Below, in pieces: positions 34,337-42,811 of a stretch of DNA of 48,750 nt; positions within the stretch are counted from its first letter, which is position 1, and each line of letters starts with the position of its first letter. Position numbers and translations under genes: made by a program. Location of the stretch: assembly GCA_963617485.1 (NCBI GenBank), contig CAVEPA010000014.1:1-48750 (forward strand). Direction: 5' to 3'. A model generated the notes under the pieces. That model did not search any database. It was given only the letters and a program-made list of their open reading frames with translations, and was not told where the DNA came from. This DNA comes from UBA1757 sp963617485 (GTDB lineage Bacteria; Bacteroidota; Bacteroidia; Bacteroidales; UBA1402).

Positions 34337-37300
34337 CTATCTCGTCAGCGTAAAGCGCAGGCTGAAACCGAAGTTCTGCGTGGTGATGGGGTAAGACGAC
34401 ACCAAGGGGATGCTCGACTCCAAATCGTAGTAGACTTTGAAATTCAGGTTCTTGCTGATGACATAGTCGCCCATGATTTCTACCGTGCAAGTCTGGTTGC
34501 CCGAAGTAGCCTGCGTGTAGCCCTCCTCTATCTTGCGCAACAGGGCAGTCGAGTTTTTCAGCGAGAAATCGGCGCTGAGCGCAAGGTCGTTCTTCACCTT
34601 TGAATTGGCCAGAATGCCCCAAGGATGAAAATCCACCACCTTGTAACTACCGCCCAGCACGTACTGCTGACGGCCGCTTTCCACCAGCTGACCGCCCGTC
34701 ACGCTCAGGTTCATGGTACGGCCGGTCTGCACTTCAGCCTTCAGCGTCATGCCGTTTTTGAGTGTAGCCTTGGCTCCGATAAGGGGCGAGAAGTTTTCCG
34801 TAATGGTCACGGACGAAATGTCATACTGCGACGATGGTAGCGGATTGCCCGTGAGCACATCCTGCACAAAGCCCAAATCGCCTTGTCCGCCCGACACGAA
34901 AGTGTTGTAGCTGCCAAAGGAGCTGACGCTATAGTTGCAGTTGTAGCCATGGTTCAGGCTGAAACTCTTGAAATGCTTCTTGAAGGCCGGCAGTTTGGAC
35001 AGCCCGTCGTAGCTTATCGTCCAGTTGGGCAACATAGAGAGCAGTCCGGGGAAGATGTCCAGCGCCGACTTCGTGGCCGATTGCCCCGTATAGGCGGCCA
35101 GAAAAGCAGGAATCAGAACATCGGCCGAGTTTTTGTTCACACTGCCGTTGGTGGCCTCATAGCGCTGCCCGGCCAAGGCATGGCCCTTCATAAAACCGCT
35201 GTTGGGATAATTCAGGGTGCTGTACTTTTCTTCCAGACGCGCGGCGATGATATCGCGATTGGCCACAAACTGTTCGAAAGCCTTGGAATAATACGACTTC
35301 TTGGCGTTGACGGGTGCCAGAGCGGTACGGATGGCCACCGTCGACATGGTAAAGTTGCCCGAACGCGTCTCGGGACGGCCGTCAATCATGTACTGCACCT
35401 GGCGGTTGTCGCTCCAGTTGTGCTGCGAGGACAGGTCGATTTTCAGACCGGGAATGGGCAGCACCGAAGCCTTTACGCGAATGTTGCGGGTCTGGGTCAT
35501 CACCGCCGGGTCTACCACCGAGTCGGACATCACCAGCCAGTTGCGCTCTATGGCCGAATTCAGGAAATCGTCGCTGCGATAAAGACCGGTGGCGAAGTTC
35601 CAACCGGGTGCGTGGGCATAGTCTTCGGTGGCGAAAATCAGGCCACTTTCGGGCTTAAAGCCCGGCACGGTAAAATGTTGGTTGTCCTGTATGGTCACCT
35701 GCACATTGCGCACCGACATCAGCAGACGCGAGGCAAATTGCAAGCTGCGGTACCAAGCCTGATTGTCGAGCGGAGGTTTGGGGCTCACCACCACCTTCAG
35801 TTCGAGCGTATCCTTCGACTTGAAACGCAAAGTATTCTCGTCCAGCACTTTATATTTCATATCCACTTCCCTGCCCTTGGCATCCAGGAAATGAACTTCC
35901 ACACGCTTGCTCTTCAGATTATGGCTGAAATCCATCGGTTCGCCCGGCAAAAGCTTCACCACCTGCTGCTTGTTCTTGGTCTGTTTCTTCTTTTGGGCAT
36001 AACTCTGCTGTTTAGGCTTGGCCGTAGGCAAAGTGCTGGCGTACTTGCGATTAACCTCCTTGAGAAAATCAGACTTATTGTAAAGCTTTTCCAGATTGAA
36101 ACTCGGGTTCAGCGAAACAATACGCTGGTTGCTGATGACGTTGCCCACCTCCACATCGTCCACCTGGGCCGAACGGTCCCAATTGTAGGTGCTGGTGTAC
36201 TGGAAGCTGGCCGTCACGAAATCGAGTACGGGGATGTTCTTGAAAGGAATCTGCCAAGTGTACTTCAGCGTCTGCTGGTATTCCATAGGCGTTCCCAGTG
36301 CCAAGAGCGATTGCGACACCGTATCCTTCCAATTCTGGTATTCCGTGGGATAAAGTTCCTTGTTGACGGGCGAATTGAGCGTCTCCTCCACCCTAGCGTT
36401 GTTGTCGGTGCTGAACGAAAGTTTCATGTTGGAGGTCAGGTTCCAGTTCAAGTCGAAGTTGCTGTTCCACATGAAATTCTTGCTGAAACTCAAGGGGATA
36501 AGATTGGACGCGCCAGCGCTTTGGGCTGTCAGGTCGCGGTTTTGCAGCTCGTAGTAGTAACGGTTGAGATTGGTACTGAACGACACCGAATTGGGCACAT
36601 AGCCTATCGACAAGTTTTTAACGGTCTTCAACCAAGGCGACGAGAGCCATTTGGCCTTGCTCTTGGCAAAGGGCATAAAAGCCGGCAGCGGCGAACTGTA
36701 ACCGTAGGTCATATTGGCCTGCTCGTTGTGGGTGAGTTCGTAAGCCGTGGTGGCATCGCGCTCGTAGGTTTCGTTGAAGCTGTAACCGAAACTGAAGTTG
36801 GCCGGGTCGATGGGTAGCGGAGTTTTGCTCTTGAGGTTGAGACGGGCGTTGCTCAGCGTGAAACTGCGGTAGTTCTTCAGCGTCTGACTGTAGTTCTTGA
36901 TGGAGTCGCGCTCGGCTTTACTCTGGGCTTGGGCCAGCACATCGCTGAGCAGCAGGTCTTCGTTGAGCGGGTCGTATTTGGGCGTGTTCACCTGACTCGA
37001 CAGCGAATAATTCACCGGCAGGCTCAAGAGGTCTTTCTTGGGCACCAAGCGGCCCAAATCGAGGCTGACGGAGAAGTTCATGGCACCATAATTGTCCAAA
37101 CGTCTTTCGGACAGACGCTGTTCTATCCCGCCGAAGCCATCGGTTTCGTAACGGCCCGAGAAGTTGACATTGCCCAAATCGGACAAAGCCAGCTGCGCAT
37201 TGGTCTGAGCCGCCCAGCCGCCATCGTCGTTGAAACCGTTCAGGCGCATTTCGTTAGCCCAGATTTCCACCGAACGCTGCGTGGTGGAATTGTTGCGCAC

Positions 37301-40300
37301 ACCTATCATCATAGAGCGCACCGACGACAGGCTCGGATTACCTTTGATGCTGACTTTATGGTTCTCGTTCGAGGGGTCGTATTCACTGTACACACGCGTA
37401 TAATCGTTGCGTTGCAGCAGGTTACGTTGCTTTTTAATCTTGGTAAAGAGTTCGAGCGGCACATCCATAAAGTTTTCTTCGGGCCATACCGAAAGCTCGT
37501 TGTTCACGTAGTGCGGTGAGAGTTTGAGCGGAATCTCGTATTCGTAATAGTTGTTCTGATAGTCGCTGCCCAGACGCACAAAGACGGTCATCTCGTAATC
37601 GGAAGGCGCTTGGGGGTCGTCCTGCATAGCCTCGGCATGCACGAACATCTGCAAACGGTCGTACTGGCGGAAGTCGATGGACGTATTCTTGTAGACGGCA
37701 CGGGCATCGCCGGGCGAGAGATTGCGAATCTTCAAGGCCAAAGACTGTTCGTTCTCTTCGTAGACACCGGGCTGGCTGGGGTCACCTTCGCGTTCCACAC
37801 CCGGCGGCAACATGTAATGCACCGGTTCGCGCGACGAGTTCTCTTCCAAATCGACGGTGGTCACTTCCATAATGGCGTCGCTTTCGGGCAAAACCTCGGT
37901 GTAGAGCGGTTTCTCGTAGGCCCGCCAGTCACCGCGCACCAAGTCGAGGGTAGCCAGACGCAGCACCACACTGTCTTGAAAACCGGTCAGATACATACGC
38001 ATGAAACGTATGCTGTTGAATCCGTTGATGTTGCCCACGCGCTTCTCGTATTCACTCACGGGAATTTTGAACTGGTACCACGACACGGTTTCGGTGTTGC
38101 CGTTTTTGAGTTTCACCTGCGACGTGCGCTTGTCGTTGATGAAGTTTTTGCCCACCTGCATGTCTTCCTGCCGCAGCGACACGTGATACTGGTAATAGCG
38201 TTCGCTCTCGCTCAGGGTAAAGTCTTCGTTGATATCTTCTATGTCGGGCACCGTGCTGGCCGCCGTTTCGTACGATTCGTCCGTGTCGCTGCGGGCCTGC
38301 GAGTTGCCGTGGGTACCGTTATAATATTTGTAACGGTCGATGATGGGCAGTTTGCGCTTGTCGTAATCCGTACCACGGTAATGGTGGTAATTGTCGCCGG
38401 CCGGGTCGTTGAGCGGCGAGAAAGGATCGGCCAGCATCATCTCCCGGGTAAGGGCATCCACATGCGTGCCGACGGCTTCCACATAGTCGGCGAAGAAAGC
38501 AGCCTCTTCCTCGTCGTTCAGGCCGTCCAGACCCACATCTTGTATGCGGCGCACGCCCGAAGTGTTGTCAAAGGCATAGACATTGACATTCTTGAGCGAG
38601 ATTTTGCCCCACTTGGTATAGCCGATAACCGTACTGTCGCCGTCGGTGGGCAGGCCGTTCTCGAAACTTTTCTTGCCGTCCTTGAGCACATCTTCCGAAA
38701 TATCACCCAAGTTGAAATACAAATCGCCACCTTGATTGACACCGGCCGTATCGTACACGAAAGGATCCATCAGCCAAAACTCGATGTATTCCACGTTGTT
38801 CGACTCGAAATTGGTCAGGTTCGACTCTATCTTGCGCATCATGCCGCCCCAGCGCTGCTCGGGATTGGCCAGCGTTCCATCCATATTCATTCCACTGACG
38901 TCGAAGTTGTAGGGACCGCGCTGACGGGGATAGAACACCACGTTCATGATGTTGAGCAAACCCGTCTGATTGTACTGCAAGTCTTTGTCGGGATAGATTT
39001 CCTTCTGGTTGACGGCACGCACATAATGGTTCGACTGCTGGTCGTAATCGGAGCGTAGATGATCGGGGGTCTGCGAACGGTTTTGCGTGAAAATCTGGTC
39101 TACATAGTACCACGCCAGCAAGGCCCTGTTGTAGCCGTAGCGCAAGTCGTTGGAGTAAGCCGCTTCGGGGAATTTGCCCGAGGGGTCGTAAGGCGTAGAG
39201 GCCAGATGCCATTGCGTCACATCCTTGAGCGAAACCGATTTCTTGGCCGCTTCGAAATCGTCCACATAGACGGTGTTGTCAATCTGCTTGCTGGAGCCAG
39301 GCACCAATTGCGCGAACTCGGCCCGCAGCGTCAGTTTCGAAGGCGCGGTAACGTTTACCAAGGGCAAGAGGTCCAGCGCATTGGTCAGGGCCTGCGACTC
39401 GAAATCGAAAGCGGTGTGCAAGCCCCAGAGCGTGTTGTTCAGCGGCTCGGAGTTCATGTCCACCTTATTGGTGAGCGGACGCTCGGAGAGATGCATCAGC
39501 GTACCGCCCAGCACGAAATGGTCGCTGAAAGCATATTCCAGCGCCAAGCCCGTGAAAGTCTTGCGCACCATGCTGTACACGCCTTGGTCTTCGCAAGTAG
39601 CCTGAATATTGGCTCCCGACGAAAGGATATCGTTATTGGTAATGGTGACGGTTCCGGAAATGTAGTCTACAATGTAATCGACATTTTCGGTGAGTACGCG
39701 GCCGCCGGCAGTCACCTTTACCGAACCCCGGGCCACATTCATGGCACCCAGCGAAATTTCGGCGGCATTGGCAGCGCGGTACTCGCCCTCCAGACGGAAC
39801 TTGTTCTTCTCGCTTAGTTGCTGCACCACGGTGAGCGTGGAGTCGTAGAGTTCTTCAAAAACGTATTTGTCGGCCAAAGCGTCGTCGCCCAACTGCGTGC
39901 GTAGGTACGAGCCGAAGGGTTCCACCACCGGAAAGATGATGCGCCCGTTGGAGCTTTGCACCGTGTAGCCGTCCACATAGTCGAACAAACCGTCGGGATA
40001 GGCTTCGTTCTGGCTATTCAAACGGTCTAGACGGAACACGCGAAGGAGTATCTGGTTCTTGAGTTTGCTTTCGGTCAGATAGTTCACCGATGTACCCAGG
40101 GTATCGTTCTGATAGGTGATATTCAGCCGGAAATCTTCCTGAGGCAGCTGATAGGTTCCCAGCGAATAGACATTCTTCATCATCAAATCCCAAGTTGGCG
40201 AAGCGGGTTCCAGGTTGGTGCCTTTGAGCAGTTTCACAAACAGGGCTTGCGGTGCTTCCACGCCGTCGGTCGAGAACTCGCCCACCTGATACACTTGTCC

Positions 40301-41710
40301 GTTTTTGGTGTATTCGAAGGCCACGGCCAGAATTTCGTCCGGATTCAGTGCCTGCTTAAGGCTGATGTAGCCCAGCGTCTTGTTCAAGGTGTATTCGCTC
40401 GACGAGAGCAGGCGCGCACTTTCCAGACGTTCAAACTCCTCGCCCATCTGCATGCCGTAAGCCTCCAGCGGACTCAGTGCGGCAGCGGCATCGGAAATTT
40501 GGCGGGCAGCGGCGTATTGATTCAGAATCTCGTTGTAGAGCGTATTGGCCTGGTTGGCCGGATAGGCAACCTGGCCAGTGGGCTGCCAGTGGTCGCTGTG
40601 GATGCGCTGGGGTTCGGCCATATCGGCAAAGGCCACGATATGACGGGCATTGTCCATGCGGGCACGCTTGTTGGTGACCCACACCTCTATTTTATTGATG
40701 ACGATACCCGATGAAATGTACGGCAGCTTGGACATCCACTGGTCGTAATGTTCGCGGAAATAGTGCGAGAGGAAAAAGTGGCGGTTCTCGTCGTAAGCGT
40801 CGATGGCGATTTCGAAATTGGTGGTCTGCGTGCCGCCCTCCATCGAAGCCGAAGTGGTCTGGGCATTCTGCTGCGAAACCACAGCCGCAACGTTCAGTTT
40901 GCCGAACTGCAGCTCGGTCTTGATACCAAACAGCGAAGTGGCTCCCGAAATCAGGCTGTTCTTGACGGGCATGCTTACGTTACCGGCTTCCAGGGCCTTG
41001 ATAATTTCGTCTTCCTTGCCGGCATAGCGCAGTTTGATGGCTTTGGCATCGTAGTCGAAAGAGGCCTCGGTATCGTAGTTCATGTTGACGTTGATTTTGT
41101 CGCCCACCTTGCCGTTGATGCTGAGCTGGATGCTTTGGTCGAAGTCGAAATAGGTGCGGTTGCGGGCGCGCTCCGACAGCGAGGGGTTCTCCACGATATT
41201 GTTCTTGACACCGAAACTTATTTCTACCGAACCTTGGGTGCGCAACTGCACGCCGCCAGGGCCGAAAATTTTCTCGGCAGCGCCCAGGTCGAACTGCATG
41301 TCGGTGAGCGAGAATTCGTCCTTCTTCTTGGAATAATCTATCTTATTCTTGCCCTTGAAGTAATTGCGGTTCGATTGCAGCTCCATGTACTTGCCGTACT
41401 CTTGAGGGCTTAGGCTGATGGGCGTGGTGATGCGGGTCTCGCCCAAATAGGTAGCCATGACATAATCGCCGCTCTGCACATCGTACTCGATGACAGTGCG
41501 CAGATTTTCAGGCTGTTTCAGGTCGCCCATTACGGGACGCGATGCTTCTTCCAAGCTGTTGGCGGGTGCCATGGGAATGGCAAAATGCAAGCTATCGTGA
41601 CGGGCTGTCGCCTCATTGGTGACACTCGTCTGTGAAAAAGCGACAAAGGCCGTCCCCTGTAGCAGGGACAGCCCTATCAAGCATTTCTTCAACAGTTGCC
41701 GACAGCGCAT
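34337..41710 (-). CDS. sprA: Type IX secretion outer-membrane translocon SprA/Sov
   Basis: 2457 residues, full length for SprA. A signal peptide at 1-27 (KKCLIGLSLLQGTAFVAFS) precedes a long beta-rich chain ending in a C-terminal strand with terminal aromatic/Arg (FGFSLRFTLTR). Typical SprA blocks include YMELQSNRNYFKGKNKID and the Asp/Gly-rich TYFDFDQSIQLSINGKVGDK, both near the N-terminus. In Flavobacterium the protein forms a 36-strand barrel that exports proteins bearing C-terminal sorting domains; in Porphyromonas the homologue is Sov. The gene follows ruvA by 9 bases, an arrangement conserved in Bacteroidota. Cargo candidates include the protein at 12402-12899. Confidence 0.95.
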   Translation of the reverse strand: MRCRQLLKKCLIGLSLLQGTAFVAFSQTSVTNEATARHDSLHFAIPMAPANSLEEASRPVMGDLKQPENLRTVIEYDVQSGDYVMATYLGETRITTPISLSPQEYGKYMELQSNRNYFKGKNKIDYSKKKDEFSLTDMQFDLGAAEKIFGPGGVQLRTQGSVEISFGVKNNIVENPSLSERARNRTYFDFDQSIQLSINGKVGDKINVNMNYDTEASFDYDAKAIKLRYAGKEDEIIKALEAGNVSMPVKNSLISGATSLFGIKTELQFGKLNVAAVVSQQNAQTTSASMEGGTQTTNFEIAIDAYDENRHFFLSHYFREHYDQWMSKLPYISSGIVINKIEVWVTNKRARMDNARHIVAFADMAEPQRIHSDHWQPTGQVAYPANQANTLYNEILNQYAAARQISDAAAALSPLEAYGMQMGEEFERLESARLLSSSEYTLNKTLGYISLKQALNPDEILAVAFEYTKNGQVYQVGEFSTDGVEAPQALFVKLLKGTNLEPASPTWDLMMKNVYSLGTYQLPQEDFRLNITYQNDTLGTSVNYLTESKLKNQILLRVFRLDRLNSQNEAYPDGLFDYVDGYTVQSSNGRIIFPVVEPFGSYLRTQLGDDALADKYVFEELYDSTLTVVQQLSEKNKFRLEGEYRAANAAEISLGAMNVARGSVKVTAGGRVLTENVDYIVDYISGTVTITNNDILSSGANIQATCEDQGVYSMVRKTFTGLALEYAFSDHFVLGGTLMHLSERPLTNKVDMNSEPLNNTLWGLHTAFDFESQALTNALDLLPLVNVTAPSKLTLRAEFAQLVPGSSKQIDNTVYVDDFEAAKKSVSLKDVTQWHLASTPYDPSGKFPEAAYSNDLRYGYNRALLAWYYVDQIFTQNRSQTPDHLRSDYDQQSNHYVRAVNQKEIYPDKDLQYNQTGLLNIMNVVFYPRQRGPYNFDVSGMNMDGTLANPEQRWGGMMRKIESNLTNFESNNVEYIEFWLMDPFVYDTAGVNQGGDLYFNLGDISEDVLKDGKKSFENGLPTDGDSTVIGYTKWGKISLKNVNVYAFDNTSGVRRIQDVGLDGLNDEEEAAFFADYVEAVGTHVDALTREMMLADPFSPLNDPAGDNYHHYRGTDYDKRKLPIIDRYKYYNGTHGNSQARSDTDESYETAASTVPDIEDINEDFTLSESERYYQYHVSLRQEDMQVGKNFINDKRTSQVKLKNGNTETVSWYQFKIPVSEYEKRVGNINGFNSIRFMRMYLTGFQDSVVLRLATLDLVRGDWRAYEKPLYTEVLPESDAIMEVTTVDLEENSSREPVHYMLPPGVEREGDPSQPGVYEENEQSLALKIRNLSPGDARAVYKNTSIDFRQYDRLQMFVHAEAMQDDPQAPSDYEMTVFVRLGSDYQNNYYEYEIPLKLSPHYVNNELSVWPEENFMDVPLELFTKIKKQRNLLQRNDYTRVYSEYDPSNENHKVSIKGNPSLSSVRSMMIGVRNNSTTQRSVEIWANEMRLNGFNDDGGWAAQTNAQLALSDLGNVNFSGRYETDGFGGIEQRLSERRLDNYGAMNFSVSLDLGRLVPKKDLLSLPVNYSLSSQVNTPKYDPLNEDLLLSDVLAQAQSKAERDSIKNYSQTLKNYRSFTLSNARLNLKSKTPLPIDPANFSFGYSFNETYERDATTAYELTHNEQANMTYGYSSPLPAFMPFAKSKAKWLSSPWLKTVKNLSIGYVPNSVSFSTNLNRYYYELQNRDLTAQSAGASNLIPLSFSKNFMWNSNFDLNWNLTSNMKLSFSTDNNARVEETLNSPVNKELYPTEYQNWKDTVSQSLLALGTPMEYQQTLKYTWQIPFKNIPVLDFVTASFQYTSTYNWDRSAQVDDVEVGNVISNQRIVSLNPSFNLEKLYNKSDFLKEVNRKYASTLPTAKPKQQSYAQKKKQTKNKQQVVKLLPGEPMDFSHNLKSKRVEVHFLDAKGREVDMKYKVLDENTLRFKSKDTLELKVVVSPKPPLDNQAWYRSLQFASRLLMSVRNVQVTIQDNQHFTVPGFKPESGLIFATEDYAHAPGWNFATGLYRSDDFLNSAIERNWLVMSDSVVDPAVMTQTRNIRVKASVLPIPGLKIDLSSQHNWSDNRQVQYMIDGRPETRSGNFTMSTVAIRTALAPVNAKKSYYSKAFEQFVANRDIIAARLEEKYSTLNYPNSGFMKGHALAGQRYEATNGSVNKNSADVLIPAFLAAYTGQSATKSALDIFPGLLSMLPNWTISYDGLSKLPAFKKHFKSFSLNHGYNCNYSVSSFGSYNTFVSGGQGDLGFVQDVLTGNPLPSSQYDISSVTITENFSPLIGAKATLKNGMTLKAEVQTGRTMNLSVTGGQLVESGRQQYVLGGSYKVVDFHPWGILANSKVKNDLALSADFSLKNSTALLRKIEEGYTQATSGNQTCTVEIMGDYVISKNLNFKVYYDLESSIPLVSSYPITTQNFGFSLRFTLTR

Positions 41711-41719
41711 TTCTTCGGA

Positions 41720-42316
41720 TTAAAGCATTTTCAAAGCTGCCTTGATAAGGGCTTCCACTTTGATATCGGGTTGTTCTTTCTGGATGGCTGTTATCACCTT
41801 GTTGGCCGCTGATGCCTGATAACCGAGCATTTGCAGGGCAGCTAGGGCTTCATCGCGCTGTTCGTTGCCGCCTATGCCCGGCAGGGTGGTTGCAGCGCTT
41901 GGCAAACTGAGGCCTTCTTTGGACACTTTGTCTTTGAGTTCCACCATTAGGCGCTGGGCCGTTTTGGTGCCGATGCCCTTGATATTCTTGAAGATGCTGA
42001 GGTTTTCGGTCAGGATGGCCTGTTCGAGTTCGGCTACGCTCAGCGACGAAAGGATAATGCGGGCGGTGTTGGCTCCGATACCCGATATGCCTATCAGTCG
42101 TTTGAATGCCTCGCGTTCCTGGGCTTGGGCAAAGCCGTAAAGACTAAAGGAGTCTTCTTTGATTATTTCGTACACATAGAGCATGCAGGTGTCTGCCGTC
42201 TGGATTTCGCTGTAGGTATTGACGCTGATATTCAGCAGGAAACCTATGCCGTTGTTTTCGAGTACCACCATGGTGGGATTCAGATCGCGGATTTCGCCTT
42301 TGATAAAGTCTATCAT
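41720..42316 (-). CDS. ruvA: Holliday junction helicase subunit RuvA
   Basis: 198 residues. The N-terminal OB fold begins MIDFIKGEIRDLNPTMVVLE. Two helix-hairpin-helix motifs follow (RLIGISGIGANTARIIL and FKNIKGIGTKTAQRLMVELK), and the small C-terminal domain III that contacts RuvB begins near residue 150 (DEALAALQMLGY). RuvA tetramers bind Holliday junctions and load the RuvB motor. First gene of a ruvA-sprA unit. Confidence 0.97.
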   Translation of the reverse strand: MIDFIKGEIRDLNPTMVVLENNGIGFLLNISVNTYSEIQTADTCMLYVYEIIKEDSFSLYGFAQAQEREAFKRLIGISGIGANTARIILSSLSVAELEQAILTENLSIFKNIKGIGTKTAQRLMVELKDKVSKEGLSLPSAATTLPGIGGNEQRDEALAALQMLGYQASAANKVITAIQKEQPDIKVEALIKAALKML

Positions 42317-42505
42317 GATGTTTGTTTTTATTTGCTTGTTTGTTGTCTGGACGCTTTTGCGCGTGCTTTTCTTTGCGCGTGCGTATCTTACAAACGCAGT
42401 CCGCTTGCTTTTATTGTACCCAAGCCGTTTTTTTTATTCAGCAGAGGCAAGGGCAAGCCGAAGGGCGGTTCTCGCTGCGGTGTTCTCCGCTGGCGATGGC
42501 CTAAA

Positions 42506-42575
42506 CTCGAGAACTCGCAACTGCGTTGCTCAGACAGCTCTCGCTTTTTACGGCCATCGCTGCGCTGCGAACTGA
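42506..42575. repeat. Dispersed intergenic repeat, copy A
   Basis: About 70 bases that align with copy B near the right end of the window (48622-48690) in the same orientation. Shared blocks in order are ctcg.nAACTCGC.ACTGC, CTCA.ACA, TCGCT, ACGGCC and CGAACT. Internal hairpins are present: GCAAC-TGC-GTTGC at 42517-42529 and a CGAGA/TCTCG outer stem (42508-42512 with 42539-42543). It leads directly into the cloverleaf palindrome. Confidence 0.55.
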
Positions 42576-42644
42576 GGTGCCGGCGCACGCCGCTTTGCGG
42601 CGCGCGCTCGATAGAGCGCCAGCGCTTCGCGCTGCGCCGGCACC
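42576..42644. repeat. Three-armed cloverleaf palindrome
   Basis: A perfect 12-bp outer stem (42576-42587 with 42633-42644) encloses three hairpins back to back. Arm 1 is CGCCGC-TTT-GCGGCG (42588-42602), arm 2 is GCGCTC-GATA-GAGCGC (42604-42619) and arm 3 is GCGC-TTC-GCGC (42622-42632). Only two bases (42603 and 42620-42621) lie unpaired between the arms. It is much more GC-rich than its AT-rich surroundings. It lies between divergent ruvA and the DUF4450 gene. The rest of the 495-base gap holds no gene that I can support. Confidence 0.75.
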
Positions 42645-42753
42645 CCAACCCTTGCTCCAAATGCCCATCGGCTTGCCCTTGCCTCTGCCCTCTCCAATCA
42701 TCTGTATATCAACCGCTTCAAAGATTCCAGATTATTTTTTCCACTCACAGCCT

Positions 42754-42770
42754 TATTTTTGGTATTTTTG
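42754..42770 (+). promoter_or_regulatory. Twin -7 elements of the DUF4450 gene
   Basis: TATTTTTG occurs at 42754-42761 and at 42763-42770; both are perfect TAnnTTTG. The second ends 41 bases before ATG 42812. Confidence 0.5.
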
Positions 42771-42811
42771 CGGTTTATGTGTTCAAAAAGCAATAAAAAT
42801 CATATTAAGAT

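Noticed and set aside
34883..39817. Several long plus-strand open frames opposite sprA
   Set aside because: His/Val/Gly-rich antisense shadows; the minus-strand 2457-residue SprA explains the interval.
42320..42811. Possible coding regions in the ruvA-DUF4450 gap
   Set aside because: The open frames run through the cloverleaf palindrome and have Arg/Cys/Ala-rich composition typical of non-coding GC-rich repeats.
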